This document shows positions 1 through 9,114 of a DNA stretch of 64,000 bases, piece by piece (the stretch's first letter is position 1; every line of letters begins with the position of its first letter). The DNA is from Nitratireductor sp. GISD-1A_MAKvit (GTDB lineage: Bacteria > Pseudomonadota > Alphaproteobacteria > Rhizobiales > Rhizobiaceae). The position numbers and the translations under genes were made by a program. Under the pieces are notes generated by a model. It ran no database searches. It saw only the letters and a list, made by a program, of their open reading frames with translations, and was not told where the DNA came from. Location of the stretch: positions 3,657,001 through 3,721,000 of the forward strand of contig NZ_CP161920.1 in the NCBI RefSeq assembly GCF_040819555.1, given 5' to 3'.

Positions 1-1
1 C

Positions 2-649
2 GGCATCCGCCTGCCCGTGGTTTCCGATGTTTCCTTCTCGCTCTCCGCCGGCGAATGCGCCGTGCTTGGCGGGCCATCGGGTGCCGGCAAAAGCTCCATC
101 CTGAAGATGATTTATGGCAGCTATGCCATCGACAGCGGTCAGGTGATTGTCACCCATGACGGAAATCTGCTGAACCTCGCCACCGCCGATCCGCGCACCG
201 TCATCGCCATCCGCCGCGACACGATTGGCTATGTCAGCCAGTTCCTGCGGGCGGTGCCGCGCGTTTCAGCCCGCGACGTGGTGGCAGAACCACTGATTGC
301 GCGTGGTGAGGCGCTTGATGATGCTCGCGGCAGGGCGGAGGTTCTGCTGGAGCGTCTCAACCTGCCCGAACGCCTGTGGGACCTGCCGCCAGCCACCTTC
401 TCCGGCGGGGAACAGCAGCGCGTGAACATCGCCCGCGGCTTCATCACCGATCATCCGGTGCTGCTTCTCGACGAACCCACAGCGTCGCTCGACAAGGCCA
501 ACCGCGAGATCGTGATCGCCATGATCGACGAGAAGAAGAAGGCGGGTGTGGCACTGCTCGGCATTTTCCACGATCAGAATGTGCGCGATGTGGTTGCCGA
601 CCGGATCATCGACGTCACCGAATTTGCGCCGGACAGGAAAGCTGCATGA
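2..649 (+). CDS. phnL: Phosphonate C-P lyase system ATP-binding protein PhnL (5' end outside window)
   Basis: ABC-type ATPase subunit of the C-P lyase system, which breaks the carbon-phosphorus bond of alkylphosphonates in the cytoplasm. The frame is already open at base 2 (reading G-I-R-L-P before the first possible GTG at 17), so the true start lies upstream and only a few residues are missing. Visible motifs are Walker [11 protein letters not shown], the signature FSGGEQQR and Walker [12 protein letters not shown]. PhnL is an ABC-like protein without its own permease. The stop overlaps the next start (ATGA at 646-649), so the two are one transcript. The core genes phnGHIJK are expected just upstream, outside the window. 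Confidence 0.93.
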   Translation, partial: GIRLPVVSDVSFSLSAGECAVLGGPSGAGKSSILKMIYGSYAIDSGQVIVTHDGNLLNLATADPRTVIAIRRDTIGYVSQFLRAVPRVSARDVVAEPLIARGEALDDARGRAEVLLERLNLPERLWDLPPATFSGGEQQRVNIARGFITDHPVLLLDEPTASLDKANREIVIAMIDEKKKAGVALLGIFHDQNVRDVVADRIIDVTEFAPDRKAA

Positions 650-1260
650 AGAAGCTCTCCGAGGAGCCCTTTGTTCATCCGACCGCAGAGGTGAAGGACT
701 CGACGCTTGGCCGCTACACGGAAGTGGCCGAGCGCACGCGCCTGCATGAAACGGTGCTCGGTGACTATTCCTATGTGATGCAGGATTGCAGCGCCTGGTG
801 TGTTGAGATAGGCAAATTTTCCAACATCGCCGCCACCGTGCGCATCAACGCAACCAACCACCCCACCTGGCGTCCGACCCTGCACCACTTCACCTATCGC
901 TCCGCCGATTACTGGCCGGATGTCGTGAACGACCGCGAATTCTTTGACTGGCGGCGGGGGAACATGGTGCGGATCGGTCACGACACCTGGCTTGGTCATG
1001 GCTCCACGATCCTGCCCGGTGTAACCGTGGGCGATGGGGCGGTGATCGGTGCGGGCGCAGTCGTGTCGAAGGACGTTGCACCCTACACGATTGTCGGCGG
1101 CGTTCCCGCACGTCCGATCCGTGGGCGTTTCGACCGAAAGACCGCCGAACGTTACCAGGCGCTTGCCTGGTGGGACTGGAGCCATGACCGTCTGCGTGAT
1201 GCGCTGAACGATTTTCGAACACTTGAAGCGGAAGCGTTTCTTGAGAAGCACGAAGCCTGA
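646..1260 (+). CDS. Phosphonate metabolism hexapeptide-repeat acyltransferase
   Basis: A 204-residue left-handed beta-helix transferase of the type found in C-P lyase operons. Such proteins probably acetylate a phosphonate or another small molecule; the substrate is not established. I chose the ATG at 646, which overlaps the phnL stop by four bases; longer reading of the frame upstream only shadows phnL. The C-terminal half carries hexapeptide turns typical of the xenobiotic acetyltransferase fold ([15 protein letters not shown], then [16 protein letters not shown] and [10 protein letters not shown]). A catalytic-type His lies in the NATNHPTW segment. It closes the upstream phn operon: the next gene, bfd, is unrelated and lies 290 bases on. 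Confidence 0.85.
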   Translation: MKKLSEEPFVHPTAEVKDSTLGRYTEVAERTRLHETVLGDYSYVMQDCSAWCVEIGKFSNIAATVRINATNHPTWRPTLHHFTYRSADYWPDVVNDREFFDWRRGNMVRIGHDTWLGHGSTILPGVTVGDGAVIGAGAVVSKDVAPYTIVGGVPARPIRGRFDRKTAERYQALAWWDWSHDRLRDALNDFRTLEAEAFLEKHEA

Positions 1261-1551
1261 GCCCGCGCCATCTGGTCGCAACATTCCCTGAATATAATCG
1301 TCAGGTTTTTATTGACAGGATCGAAGACCTGCGGTTTCTATGGTTCCGCATCCGCGCGATGCGTCCATGATGTCTGGGCCTTTACCCCTTTCGATCGCAG
1401 GACGTCTGTCGTTGCCCGCTGATCTGTGTGCTGTCTGATCTGACGGCATCGCGTTGCATTCATTGGGCAGATCTTCCGGCAAACTCCAGCACAAAGGTTT
1501 TGGCTCTGCATCGGGACCGACCTTGCAAAGCCACGGAGTTCCGACGTCGCC

Positions 1552-1866
1552 ATGCTCGTCTGTCAGTGCAATTTGATCACCCAGAAAGAGGTCGAGGATA
1601 CGATCGTCTCCATGCTGGATGAGGATCCCTGGCAGCTTGTTGTGCCAGCGAAGGTCTACCACGCCATGTCCAAGCGCGGACGTTGCTGCGGCTGTTTTCC
1701 GAATGTCGTGGAAACAATCATCCGCGTCACTGAAGCCTATCATGCGCGCCTTGATGCTGCCCAGAATGCTGCTACCGTGACATATCTTGATCAGGTGCGC
1801 GCGTTGCGCGAGCGTTTTGGAAGGGAATTCAATGAAAGGCGACAAAAAGGTCATCGAGCGGCTTAA
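1552..1866 (+). CDS. bfd: Bacterioferritin-associated ferredoxin (Bfd)
   Basis: A 104-residue small [2Fe-2S] protein that passes electrons to bacterioferritin so that stored ferric iron can be released. The BFD-type cysteine pattern is visible: Cys4-x-Cys6 at the N-terminus and Cys45-Cys46-Gly-Cys48 further on. The C-terminal roughly 30 residues beyond the domain are charged and lack motifs. It overlaps the start of bfr by 35 bases, so the two are probably translationally coupled. The shine-dalgarno before its ATG is weak (GGAG about 13 bases away). No clear Irr or RirA box was found in the 290-base gap upstream. Confidence 0.88.
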   Translation: MLVCQCNLITQKEVEDTIVSMLDEDPWQLVVPAKVYHAMSKRGRCCGCFPNVVETIIRVTEAYHARLDAAQNAATVTYLDQVRALRERFGREFNERRQKGHRAA

Positions 1867-2317
1867 CGAGGCGCTCACCCACGAACTAGGGGCTGTCAAC
1901 CAATACTGGCTGCATTATCGCCTTCTGGATGACTGGGGCTTCACAAAACTCGCCAAAAAGGAGCGCGAGGAATCCATCGAGGAAATGCACCACGCCGACA
2001 AACTGGTGGAGCGCATCATCTTCCTCGAGGGCCATCCCAACCTTCAGGTTGTCGGCCCGCTGCGCATCGGCCAGAACATCAAGGAAGTGCTCGAGGCTGA
2101 TCTCGCCGGTGAGCACGACGCCCGCAAGCTTTACAAGGAAGCGCGCGACGACTGCCACGATGCGGGCGACTATGTGTCCATGGAACTGTTCGAAGAGCTG
2201 CTCGCAGACGAGGAAGGTCATATCGACTACCTCGAAACGCAGCTTGAACTGCTTGAAACGATCGGCGTGGAAAAATACGGCCAGCTCAATGCCGGTTCGG
2301 CTGACGAGGCGGAGTAG
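1832..2317 (+). CDS. bfr: Bacterioferritin
   Basis: A 161-residue heme-binding ferritin that oxidises and stores iron as a 24-subunit shell. The ATG at 1832 is preceded by AAGGGAATTCA and gives the standard N-terminus [15 protein letters not shown]. All ferroxidase ligands are in their usual positions (Glu18, Glu51, His54, Glu94, Glu127, His130), and the heme ligand Met52 is present in EEMHHAD. Length and spacing are canonical, so it should be active. Its ribosome site and first codons lie inside bfd. A stem-loop at 2326-2357 follows the stop. Confidence 0.96.
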   Translation: MKGDKKVIERLNEALTHELGAVNQYWLHYRLLDDWGFTKLAKKEREESIEEMHHADKLVERIIFLEGHPNLQVVGPLRIGQNIKEVLEADLAGEHDARKLYKEARDDCHDAGDYVSMELFEELLADEEGHIDYLETQLELLETIGVEKYGQLNAGSADEAE

Positions 2318-2325
2318 CACGAAGG

Positions 2326-2357
2326 CCCGCCTGAATTCTCAACGAATTTCAGGCGGG
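2326..2357. terminator. Stem-loop between bfr and the small secreted ORFs
   Basis: CCCGCCTGAA and TTCAGGCGGG form a long stem between two converging transcription units. There is no clear T-tract on either side, so it may be a weak bidirectional terminator or an RNA-stabilising end. Confidence 0.5.
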
Positions 2358-2362
2358 TCCGC

Positions 2363-2623
2363 TCAATGGCCTAGAGGCTCACACGTGATGCCTCGAAACA
2401 CTTCGGGTTGCTCGGCATAACCAGCCGCGATCAAGTGATAAAACATGGACACATGTGCCCATCCCACCGTGGGGGCATCGAATGCTGCCTGCACCTCAAT
2501 CCCGCGCACGCGACATACAAATCCCTGTGCCGCAGCGTGCTCCGACACCAAAACGGCGCAGATAAATACGCCGAAGCAAATTATATTTTTGAAACTCACA
2601 GTAGATACAAACCCTTTATACAA
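2363..2623 (-). CDS. Small secreted Cys-pair protein, downstream paralogue (unknown function)
   Basis: I do not recognise this family. The frame opens with TTG at 2623, nine bases after the stop of the upstream ORF (2633-2878), and could also start at an internal GTG (2599). The N-terminus is a classical signal peptide: Lys12, a hydrophobic stretch, then HAAAQ with cleavage near residue 33. The mature part is about 53 residues with two cysteines, Cys37 and Cys81, 44 residues apart. It aligns with the neighbouring ORF over its whole mature length (shared V-C, A-H, M, L, G-aromatic-x-E, V-F, I-x-C). The two probably form a small operon of exported, disulfide-bonded proteins. The surrounding DNA is AT-richer than the flanks, suggesting transfer. 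Confidence 0.6.
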   Translation of the reverse strand: MYKGFVSTVSFKNIICFGVFICAVLVSEHAAAQGFVCRVRGIEVQAAFDAPTVGWAHVSMFYHLIAAGYAEQPEVFRGITCEPLGH

Positions 2624-2632
2624 TAAAATTCT

Positions 2633-2878
2633 TCAGAAGCTAAATCTCATCTCTCTGGAACATGAAATCGCTGAGAAAACCCACCCCTCGGAAAAACCTA
2701 CTTCTCTGACGAGATAGGCGTACATTTTTCGGTGAGCGCTTGCAGGACTTTTATCGTGAATCCTCATCACAAGCCCTAGTGAGCCATACGCGCACACGTA
2801 AACTCCCGCCCGAGAAGGTGATATAAAAAAGAAAATTGAAGTTAATATTATCAAAAAATAATACATGAAAACTCTCAT
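2633..2878 (-). CDS. Small secreted Cys-pair protein, upstream paralogue (unknown function)
   Basis: An 81-residue protein that I cannot assign to a family. The ATG at 2878 has a near-perfect ribosome site (AAAGGAGG, complement of 2883-2892), which makes it a real gene despite its size. Residues 5-20 are hydrophobic and end in SPSRAG, a signal peptide with cleavage after Ala24. The mature part holds Cys29 and Cys73, again 44 residues apart as in the downstream ORF, and the shared pattern VC, AH, M, L, GFSE, VF, ISC. The codons are AT-rich compared with the phn and repair genes around it. It is probably co-transcribed with 2363-2623. It could be an envelope-located or secreted effector, inhibitor or lectin-like protein, but nothing in the sequence decides. 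Confidence 0.68.
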   Translation of the reverse strand: MRVFMYYFLIILTSIFFFISPSRAGVYVCAYGSLGLVMRIHDKSPASAHRKMYAYLVREVGFSEGWVFSAISCSREMRFSF

Positions 2879-2961
2879 ACCATCCTCCTTTGTTCGCGCA
2901 CCGCATAAAACTTATCTCGATACAAGACAACATTTTTATATTTATACATAAACCAGTATTT

Positions 2962-2979
2962 GTAGAAATTGTATTCTAC
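2962..2979. promoter_or_regulatory. Inverted repeat upstream of the secreted ORF pair
   Basis: GTAGAA, a 6-base spacer and TTCTAC form a perfect dyad in an AT-rich stretch about 85 bases upstream of the ATG at 2878. It is 60 bases before the start of the exonuclease gene on the other strand. It may be an operator for either divergent unit; no regulator is evident nearby. Confidence 0.3.
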
Positions 2980-3036
2980 GTGATATTTTCTCTTCAAAGC
3001 TTCTAATTCTCAGAACAGCCCCTATCATCCTGTGTC

Positions 3037-4047
3037 ATGAAACCGCAGGATCTGCTTCGCCCTCGCTCTGCCGGCCTCTACTGCCCGCCAGGTGATTTCT
3101 ACATCGATCCCGTTCGTCCGGTGGATCGGGCACTGATCACGCACGGACATGCGGATCATGCCCGGCCGGGCCACGGACATGTCATGGCCACGCGAGAAAC
3201 GCTCGACATCATGAAGCTGCGCTATGGAGCCGATTTCGCGGCGGCACGACAGGTGATTGAGTATGGATCGGCCCTGAACCATCGCGGGGTCACCGTTTCA
3301 TTTCATCCGGCCGGCCATGTGCTGGGTTCTGCACAGATAGCGGTTGAGGTCGACGGGCTGCGCATTGTTGTGTCAGGCGATTACAAACGTCATCGCGACG
3401 CGACGTGCATGCCCTTCGAGCCCGTCCGATGCGATGTCTTCATAACAGAGGCGACCTTTGGGCTTCCGGTTTTTGTCCACCCCGACCCGGTGCGTGAAAT
3501 CCTGCGGCTTGCGGAATCACTTCAACAGTTTCCCGAGCGCGCCCACATTGTGGGAGCCTATTCCCTGGGAAAGGCGCAGCGGCTGATCAGTCTTTTGCGA
3601 TCGTCCGGGCACGACGCGCCGGTCTTCATCCATGGTGCGCTCGCAAAACTCTGCCGCTATTATCAGGGCCAGGGTATCAAGCTTGGAAAACTCGCTCCCG
3701 CGACTTCAGAGGAAGGCATCGTCGACCGGGGGGCGGGCCAGATCATTGTCGCTCCGCCCTCGGTGTTCGGCGAGAAGTGGACGCGCCGGTTTGCCGACCC
3801 ACTCAACGTCTTCGCTTCGGGCTGGATGCGCATTCGACAGCGGGCAAAACAGCGTGGCGTCGAATTGCCTCTCATTGTTTCTGATCATGCCGACTGGAAC
3901 GAATTGACAGACACGATCCTTGAAACGGGAGCGCGGGAAGTCTGGGTCACGCACGGGCGTGAAGAAGCCATTGTTCGCTGGTGCGAACTCAACGGCATTT
4001 CCGCACGCCCGCTCAATCTGGTGGGATATGAAGATGAGACAGACTGA
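3037..4047 (+). CDS. Ligase-associated DNA exonuclease (MBL/beta-CASP fold)
   Basis: A 336-residue metallo-beta-lactamase-fold nuclease of the type annotated as mRNA 3'-end processing factor or ligase-associated DNA exonuclease. The zinc motif HGHADH is at residues 36-41, followed by the AGHVLGSAQI and SGDYKRHRD segments that carry further metal ligands, and a C-terminal VSDHADW. It is thought to process DNA ends before sealing by the partner ligase. Its stop overlaps the ligase start (TGATG at 4045-4049), so the two are translationally coupled. The usual helicase and PdeM partners are not adjacent here but lie at 17634-20869. Confidence 0.9.
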   Translation: MKPQDLLRPRSAGLYCPPGDFYIDPVRPVDRALITHGHADHARPGHGHVMATRETLDIMKLRYGADFAAARQVIEYGSALNHRGVTVSFHPAGHVLGSAQIAVEVDGLRIVVSGDYKRHRDATCMPFEPVRCDVFITEATFGLPVFVHPDPVREILRLAESLQQFPERAHIVGAYSLGKAQRLISLLRSSGHDAPVFIHGALAKLCRYYQGQGIKLGKLAPATSEEGIVDRGAGQIIVAPPSVFGEKWTRRFADPLNVFASGWMRIRQRAKQRGVELPLIVSDHADWNELTDTILETGAREVWVTHGREEAIVRWCELNGISARPLNLVGYEDETD

Positions 4048-5645
4048 TGCAACGCTTTGCGGAACTGCTTGACCGGCTGGTGCTCACCCCTTCTCGCAAC
4101 GGGAAGATCAGGCTACTGACCGATCACTTCAGGAAAGTGCCGGATCCTGACCGGGGTTATGCTCTTGCGGCACTGACCGGGGCACTCAGTTTTCCGGCCG
4201 TCAAACCGGCCATGCTTCGCGCATTGATCTGTGAAAGAATGGATGAGGTTCTGTTCGCCTATTCCTACGACTACGTGGGAGACCTGGCCGAAACCATTTC
4301 ACTGGTCTGGCCTGCCCCACCGGTGACCGACAGCCCTGCACCCGGGATCTCAGAAACCGTAGACACACTCTCCCGGCTCGGCAGGAGCGAAGCGCCAGCG
4401 GTGATCGCCACCCTGCTCGACCGTCTCGACCCATCTGCCCGATTTGCCCTTATCAAGCTTGCTACCGGCGGGCTGCGTATCGGCGTATCGGCACGGCTGG
4501 CAAAACAGGCACTGGCGGCCTTCGGCAGTCAGGACATCGCCGAGATCGAGGAGCTGTGGCACGGTCTCGAGCCACCCTATGAAGAATTGTTTGCATGGCT
4601 GGAGGGCAACGCAGGAAAGCCTGCAAGCTCGACGAAGGCACTGTTCCGTCCTGTCATGCTTGCTCACCCGGTTGGCGACACCGACCTGAACAGGCTCGCG
4701 CCAAGTGAGTTCGCTGCCGAGTGGAAATGGGACGGCATCCGCGTGCAGGCTGTCTGTGAAGCGGGAGTTAAGCGGCTCTACTCCCGCACCGGCGACGACA
4801 TTTCCCGATCCTTTCCAGACGTACTGGCGGAATTTGACGTCGAGGTCACGCTCGACGGGGAACTGCTGGTTGGGGTCCCGGGCGACAGAACAGGCTCATT
4901 TTCGGATTTGCAGAAGAGATTGAACCGAAAGACGGTCTCGAAAAGGATGCTTGCGGACTATCCGGTCTTCCTGCGCTGCTACGATCTTCTTCGTATCGGT
5001 GAGGAGGATCTGAGGCCGCGTCCTTTTGCCGAACGTCGTGCGGCACTTCGCAATACGCTCTCAATGCTGCCAGATAACCGGTTCGACATCTCCCCGCTGG
5101 TAGAGTTTTCAGGGTGGGAGAACCTCGATGAGATGCGCAGGAATCCGCCACATCCGGTTATCGAGGGCGTTATGCTGAAACGACGCGACTCTCCTTACCT
5201 GGCCGGGCGTCCCAAGGGCCCATGGTTCAAATGGAAGCGCGATCCGTTCAGGCTCGACGCTGTCTTGATGTATGCCCAGCGCGGTCATGGCAAACGGTCA
5301 AGCTTCTACTCCGACTACACGTTCGGAGTATGGAAAGGACCGGAGAACGCCCTGGAGCTGGTGCCCGTCGGCAAGGCCTATTTCGGCTTCACGGACGAGG
5401 AACTCAGGCAGATCGACAAATACGTACGCGACAACACGGTCGAACGCTTCGGTCCGGTGCGTTCAGTCCGCGCCGAACCCGGCCACGGCCTCGTGCTGGA
5501 AATCGCCTTCGAAGGCCTTAGCCGCTCCAGCCGCCACAAATCCGGCGTCGCCATGCGCTTTCCGCGCATATCACGACTGCGGTGGGACAAGCCGGCCGCT
5601 GAGGCTGATCGGCTTGAAACGATCACGGCGATGTTGCCGGACTGA
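4047..5645 (+). CDS. ATP-dependent DNA ligase (cisplatin damage response / LigC type)
   Basis: A 532-residue ATP-dependent DNA ligase acting in repair rather than replication. The adenylation motif EWKWDGIR places the nucleotide-accepting lysine at residue 227. Downstream motifs include LDGELL, GVMLKRRDSPY and KGPWFKWKRDP (motif V region). The N-terminal 200 residues are the helical DNA-binding domain and the last 120 residues form the OB-fold. This is the ligase that gives the ligase-associated cluster its name in proteobacteria. It is coupled to the exonuclease by a one-base overlap and converges on the membrane protein gene at 5654 with an 8-base gap. Confidence 0.93.
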   Translation: MQRFAELLDRLVLTPSRNGKIRLLTDHFRKVPDPDRGYALAALTGALSFPAVKPAMLRALICERMDEVLFAYSYDYVGDLAETISLVWPAPPVTDSPAPGISETVDTLSRLGRSEAPAVIATLLDRLDPSARFALIKLATGGLRIGVSARLAKQALAAFGSQDIAEIEELWHGLEPPYEELFAWLEGNAGKPASSTKALFRPVMLAHPVGDTDLNRLAPSEFAAEWKWDGIRVQAVCEAGVKRLYSRTGDDISRSFPDVLAEFDVEVTLDGELLVGVPGDRTGSFSDLQKRLNRKTVSKRMLADYPVFLRCYDLLRIGEEDLRPRPFAERRAALRNTLSMLPDNRFDISPLVEFSGWENLDEMRRNPPHPVIEGVMLKRRDSPYLAGRPKGPWFKWKRDPFRLDAVLMYAQRGHGKRSSFYSDYTFGVWKGPENALELVPVGKAYFGFTDEELRQIDKYVRDNTVERFGPVRSVRAEPGHGLVLEIAFEGLSRSSRHKSGVAMRFPRISRLRWDKPAAEADRLETITAMLPD

Positions 5646-5653
5646 CAACCGGT

Positions 5654-6751
5654 CTATTGCGTGGCTACCGCCGCGCGGATTGAGAAGACATCGATTGCAC
5701 GCCCCCCACCCGTCGCATCCGGAACGAGCGTGATCGTCCCGCCGCCATTCGGCGAGATATCGGGAAATTTGACCTCAAACAGATAGTCTGAGCGTGTTGG
5801 ACCCACCACGTAGCGAGTGCGGCCGCAGCCACCCAGAGCGCCAAATCGGCAGGAGAGCGAAAGCTGGGTCTCCTCGCCATCCTGCGATCGCACTTCGATG
5901 CTGAAAATCGCATTGCGTCCGGAGAGCCTCTCCAGAATCCCCTGCCCCACGTCGAAAGCGATTCCGGATCTCGCCGTCGAGGTGCTTGCCCGCAGGAAAG
6001 CCCTGTTGTCGTTGCGTATCACATCGACCTGCCCGCCATCGGGGGTCGAAACCGTGGTCGGGTCATTCGGGTCGAATACGGTAATCCAGTCGCCAACGGC
6101 CCGGCTACCACCGCCCGCCCCTGACAGAGCCTCGTCACCCGCCGAATAATCCTCTTCCTCAAACGCCAAGGGCGGGTTGCGTACGCTGGTATCACGTTGC
6201 GAACCGGACAGAAGTATCCCGCTGGACAGCGTCCACCAGACCCCCAGCCCCACAAAGGCGACCACGGTCGCCACCAGAAACAGCATCGCGTATGGACGGC
6301 GTGGCCTTCGCTCGTTTTCACGAATGCGGCGTTTCACCCCATCGTCTTGAGCGGCTGCGCCCGCGAATCCCCGATCATTCGGGTCGATTCTGGGAGCGAA
6401 ATCATTCCTCTCCGGCTGAGCTTCTGGAGCACGGGGCCGCTGCGGCTCAACGGATGGAGAGGGCGGCTCCCGCCGGCGCCGCTCCGGTCTTTGCACCGGC
6501 GGAACTGCCGCCTCGGTTCCCGCACGCTGCGGTGAAGGTGCAGCCGGAACGAACTCTGTCTCGATCTCGGTGATCGTCTTTTTCAGAGCCTCGCGTCGGG
6601 CAAGTTTCACATTGTCGGAAAGATCGTCACGCGCTTCGAGCGTGCGCTCAAGTGCGGCAAAGGCGGAACGGTAGACTTTCTCACGAAAGGGTCGCTTGCT
6701 CGCGTCTCCCTTTGCGAAAGCCTTTCTTATGGCTTTTTCTATCGCGTCCAA
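5654..6751 (-). CDS. Conserved hypothetical single-pass membrane protein
   Basis: No function recognised. Residues 1-65 are a charged helical segment (AIEKAIRKAFAKGD and following), then a Pro/Arg/Glu-rich low-complexity linker, a single transmembrane helix (AMLFLVATVVAFVGLGVWW), and a C-terminal domain of about 180 residues predicted to be outside the cytoplasm. That domain looks beta-rich and has the pattern of a carbohydrate-binding or jelly-roll fold, but I cannot name it. I favour the TTG at 6751, which has AGAGGG nine bases upstream; another TTG at 6808 in the same frame would add 19 residues. The gene diverges from the aminotransferase at 6906. Confidence 0.75.
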   Translation of the reverse strand: MDAIEKAIRKAFAKGDASKRPFREKVYRSAFAALERTLEARDDLSDNVKLARREALKKTITEIETEFVPAAPSPQRAGTEAAVPPVQRPERRRREPPSPSVEPQRPRAPEAQPERNDFAPRIDPNDRGFAGAAAQDDGVKRRIRENERRPRRPYAMLFLVATVVAFVGLGVWWTLSSGILLSGSQRDTSVRNPPLAFEEEDYSAGDEALSGAGGGSRAVGDWITVFDPNDPTTVSTPDGGQVDVIRNDNRAFLRASTSTARSGIAFDVGQGILERLSGRNAIFSIEVRSQDGEETQLSLSCRFGALGGCGRTRYVVGPTRSDYLFEVKFPDISPNGGGTITLVPDATGGGRAIDVFSIRAAVATQ

Positions 6752-6905
6752 GGCTGGCTGCCCTCTTTGCCTGTCGTGTCCTATGGTTAACCGTTGGTGA
6801 GTATGCAATCAACGGTGATAACAAGGAGTGAACAATCGGATTTTCCTACGAAATCAGCCGGGGAACCGTATCGCTCCCTTCGATACAGCCGATAGAGGGA
6901 TGCGA

Positions 6906-8049
6906 ATGCGCGACTTTGCACTGGAGGTTCATTTTTCCCGCTGGGAGTTTAACGCCCGCCATCACATGACAGCCTCCGACATGGAAAGCATGACTGTGGG
7001 CGAGTTGACCGAGATGGCAGGTGCTGACGCGCGCAAAGAGCTCGACAGTTTGTGGCTCGGTTATACGGAGACCTGGGGGGCACCCGATCTGCGCGAAGCG
7101 ATCGCGGCAACCTATAACGGCCTTTCTGCGCGCGAGATCCTCTGTTTCGCGGGAGCAGAAGAAGGCATTTATACCGCAATGCGGGTTCTGCTCTCACCGG
7201 ACGACCATGCCATCGTTTCGGTCCCCAACTATCAGGCAGCCGAGACGGTGCCCCTTGGCCTGTGTGCGGTGACCGGTGTGCCGCTGCTGGAAAATGAAAA
7301 CTGGCGGCTTGATCTCGACGCGGTGCGCGCAGCCATCCGGCCCCAACACGAAGCTCGTCTCCATCAATGTGCCCAACAACCCGACGGGCGCACTGATTCC
7401 CCATCAGGATTTTGCGGCGCTGATTGAACTTTGCCGTGAACATGACCTCTACCTGTTCAGCGACGAGGTCTATCGCCTGATTGAGCGGGACGAGGCCAGG
7501 CGCCTGCCGCAGGCGGCTGAAGCCTATGAAAAAGGCATCTCCCTCAATGTGATGTCCAAGGCCTATGGTCTGCCCGGCCTGCGCATTGGCTGGATTGCCA
7601 GCCGCGACGCTGCACTTCTCGGGAAACTCGAGCGCTACAAGCACTATCTCTCCATCTGCAACTCGGCTCCGAGCGAGCGGCTGGCAGTGATGGCTCTCTC
7701 GGTGAAGGAGCAGATTCTCGCACGCAACCGGGCGTTGATCGTCGAAAATCTGGAGAAAATGAACGCCTTTTTTGCAGACTATCCCGATCTCTTCGACTGG
7801 GCCCCACCGGATGGCGGCTGCGTGGCCTATCCGCTCTACAAGGGGGCTGATGGCGTGGAAGCCTTCTGCCGCGACCTTGTTGAACAGCAGGGTGTGCTGC
7901 TTCTACCAGCTTCGGTCTATCGTTCGGAGCTGATGAAGGCGCCGGCCGAGCGTTTCCGCATCGGCTTCGGGCGCCGGGGCATTGATAAAGGTCTGGCAGC
8001 CATGCGAGCCTTTCTGGACCGACGCCACAACGGCCCCGCAACCGGGTGA
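6906..8049 (+). CDS. Class I/II PLP-dependent aminotransferase (frameshifted as written)
   Basis: A fold-type I aminotransferase of about 380 residues once one base is removed from the CCCC run at 7341-7344. The first part (to AAIRP) and the second part (NTKLVSINVPNNPTG) then join into a normal family sequence. The PLP-binding lysine lies in NVMSKAYGLPGLRIGW and the NNPTG and SDEVYR motifs are intact. The start at 6906 gives MRDFALEVHFSRWEF and has AGAGGG six bases upstream; a GTG at 6828 is too close to its AAGGA. The substrate is unknown. The shift matches seven others in this window, so it is probably a sequencing insertion. Confidence 0.85.
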
Positions 8050-8113
8050 GGAGACGGCCGAAGCAAAAAACGCGTCGAGGGTTCACAACCGGGGGGCAGA
8101 TGGGCTAGAAGAT

Positions 8114-8135
8114 TTGACGTTTACGAATACGTCAA
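8114..8135. promoter_or_regulatory. Palindromic operator upstream of nitronate monooxygenase
   Basis: TTGACGT and ACGTCAA flank an 8-base spacer, 17 bases before the ATG at 8152. The 22-bp site is identical at 20 positions to the one at 27545-27566 before the acyl-CoA dehydrogenase operon. The likely binder is the MerR-family regulator encoded at 26946. Its position near the start codon suggests repression. Confidence 0.7.
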
Positions 8136-8151
8136 TTGAGAGGGGTTGCAC

Positions 8152-9108
8152 ATGGCACTTCCGGCCATCTTCGACACATTGCGCCTGCCCGTGGTCGGCG
8201 CACCGCTGTTCATCATCTCGAACCCGTCTCTTGTGGTTGCCCAATGCAAGGCCGGCATCGTGGGCTCGTTTCCAGCGCTCAATGCCCGACCGAAGGAACA
8301 GCTCGACGAATGGCTTTCGCAGATCAGGGAAGAGCTGGCAGCGCACGATACGGCCAACCCCGACCGCCCTTCCGCTCCATTTGCGGTGAATCAGATCGTG
8401 CATCGCTCGAACGACCGGCTTGAGCATGATTTGCGGGTTTGCGTGGATCACAGGGTGCCGATCGTGATCACCTCACTCGGAGCGGTCGAAGAGGTCAATC
8501 AGGCTGTTCATTCGTATGGTGGCATCGTTCTGCATGACATCATTCATGACCGGCATGCGCGCAAAGCCATAGAGAAGGGTGCCGACGGGCTGATTGCCGT
8601 TGCGACAGGCGCCGGTGGGCACGCAGGCACGCTTTCGCCTTTCGCTCTGGTGCAGGAAATTCGTCAATGGTTCGAAGGACCGCTGCTTCTTTCAGGTGCC
8701 ATCGCCAATGGTGGAGCGGTGCTTGCAGCCGAGGCCATGGGCGCTGACCTCGCCTATATCGGCTCCCCGTTCATCGCAACGCACGAGGCTCGTGCTCCAG
8801 ATGACTACAAGGAGATGATCGTCTCCTCACGCGCAGCCGACATCGTGTACTCGAACCTGTTCACCGGCGTGCATGGCAATTATCTCAAGGGCTCCATTGT
8901 CAAAGCCGGCATGGACCCCGACAATCTGCCGGAAGCCGATCCCTCCAAGATGAACTTCGCCAGCGCGGACGCAAAGGCCTGGCGTGACATCTGGGGCAGC
9001 GGCCAGGGCGTCGGCGCGGTCAGCGAGATCACCTCCTCGGCAGCGCTCGTGGATCGGCTCGCAGCCGAGTACGAAGCCGCAAAAGAGAGACTTTGCCTGA
9101 AAGGATGA
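8152..9108 (+). CDS. Nitronate monooxygenase (2-nitropropane dioxygenase family)
   Basis: An FMN-dependent TIM-barrel enzyme of 318 residues that oxidises alkyl nitronates; some members instead act as enoyl-reductase-like flavoproteins. Features include the N-terminal LPVVGAPLFIISNPSLV, the GIVGSFPALNARP segment, and the phosphate-binding TGAGGHAGTLSPFALV with the conserved GGHAG motif. I chose the ATG at 8152 (GAGAGGGG before it) rather than the TTG at 8146. The operator at 8114-8135 is shared with the beta-oxidation operon 19 kb away, which suggests the enzyme serves fatty-acid or branched-chain acyl metabolism here. Confidence 0.9.
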   Translation: MALPAIFDTLRLPVVGAPLFIISNPSLVVAQCKAGIVGSFPALNARPKEQLDEWLSQIREELAAHDTANPDRPSAPFAVNQIVHRSNDRLEHDLRVCVDHRVPIVITSLGAVEEVNQAVHSYGGIVLHDIIHDRHARKAIEKGADGLIAVATGAGGHAGTLSPFALVQEIRQWFEGPLLLSGAIANGGAVLAAEAMGADLAYIGSPFIATHEARAPDDYKEMIVSSRAADIVYSNLFTGVHGNYLKGSIVKAGMDPDNLPEADPSKMNFASADAKAWRDIWGSGQGVGAVSEITSSAALVDRLAAEYEAAKERLCLKG

Positions 9109-9114
9109 GGCGAT

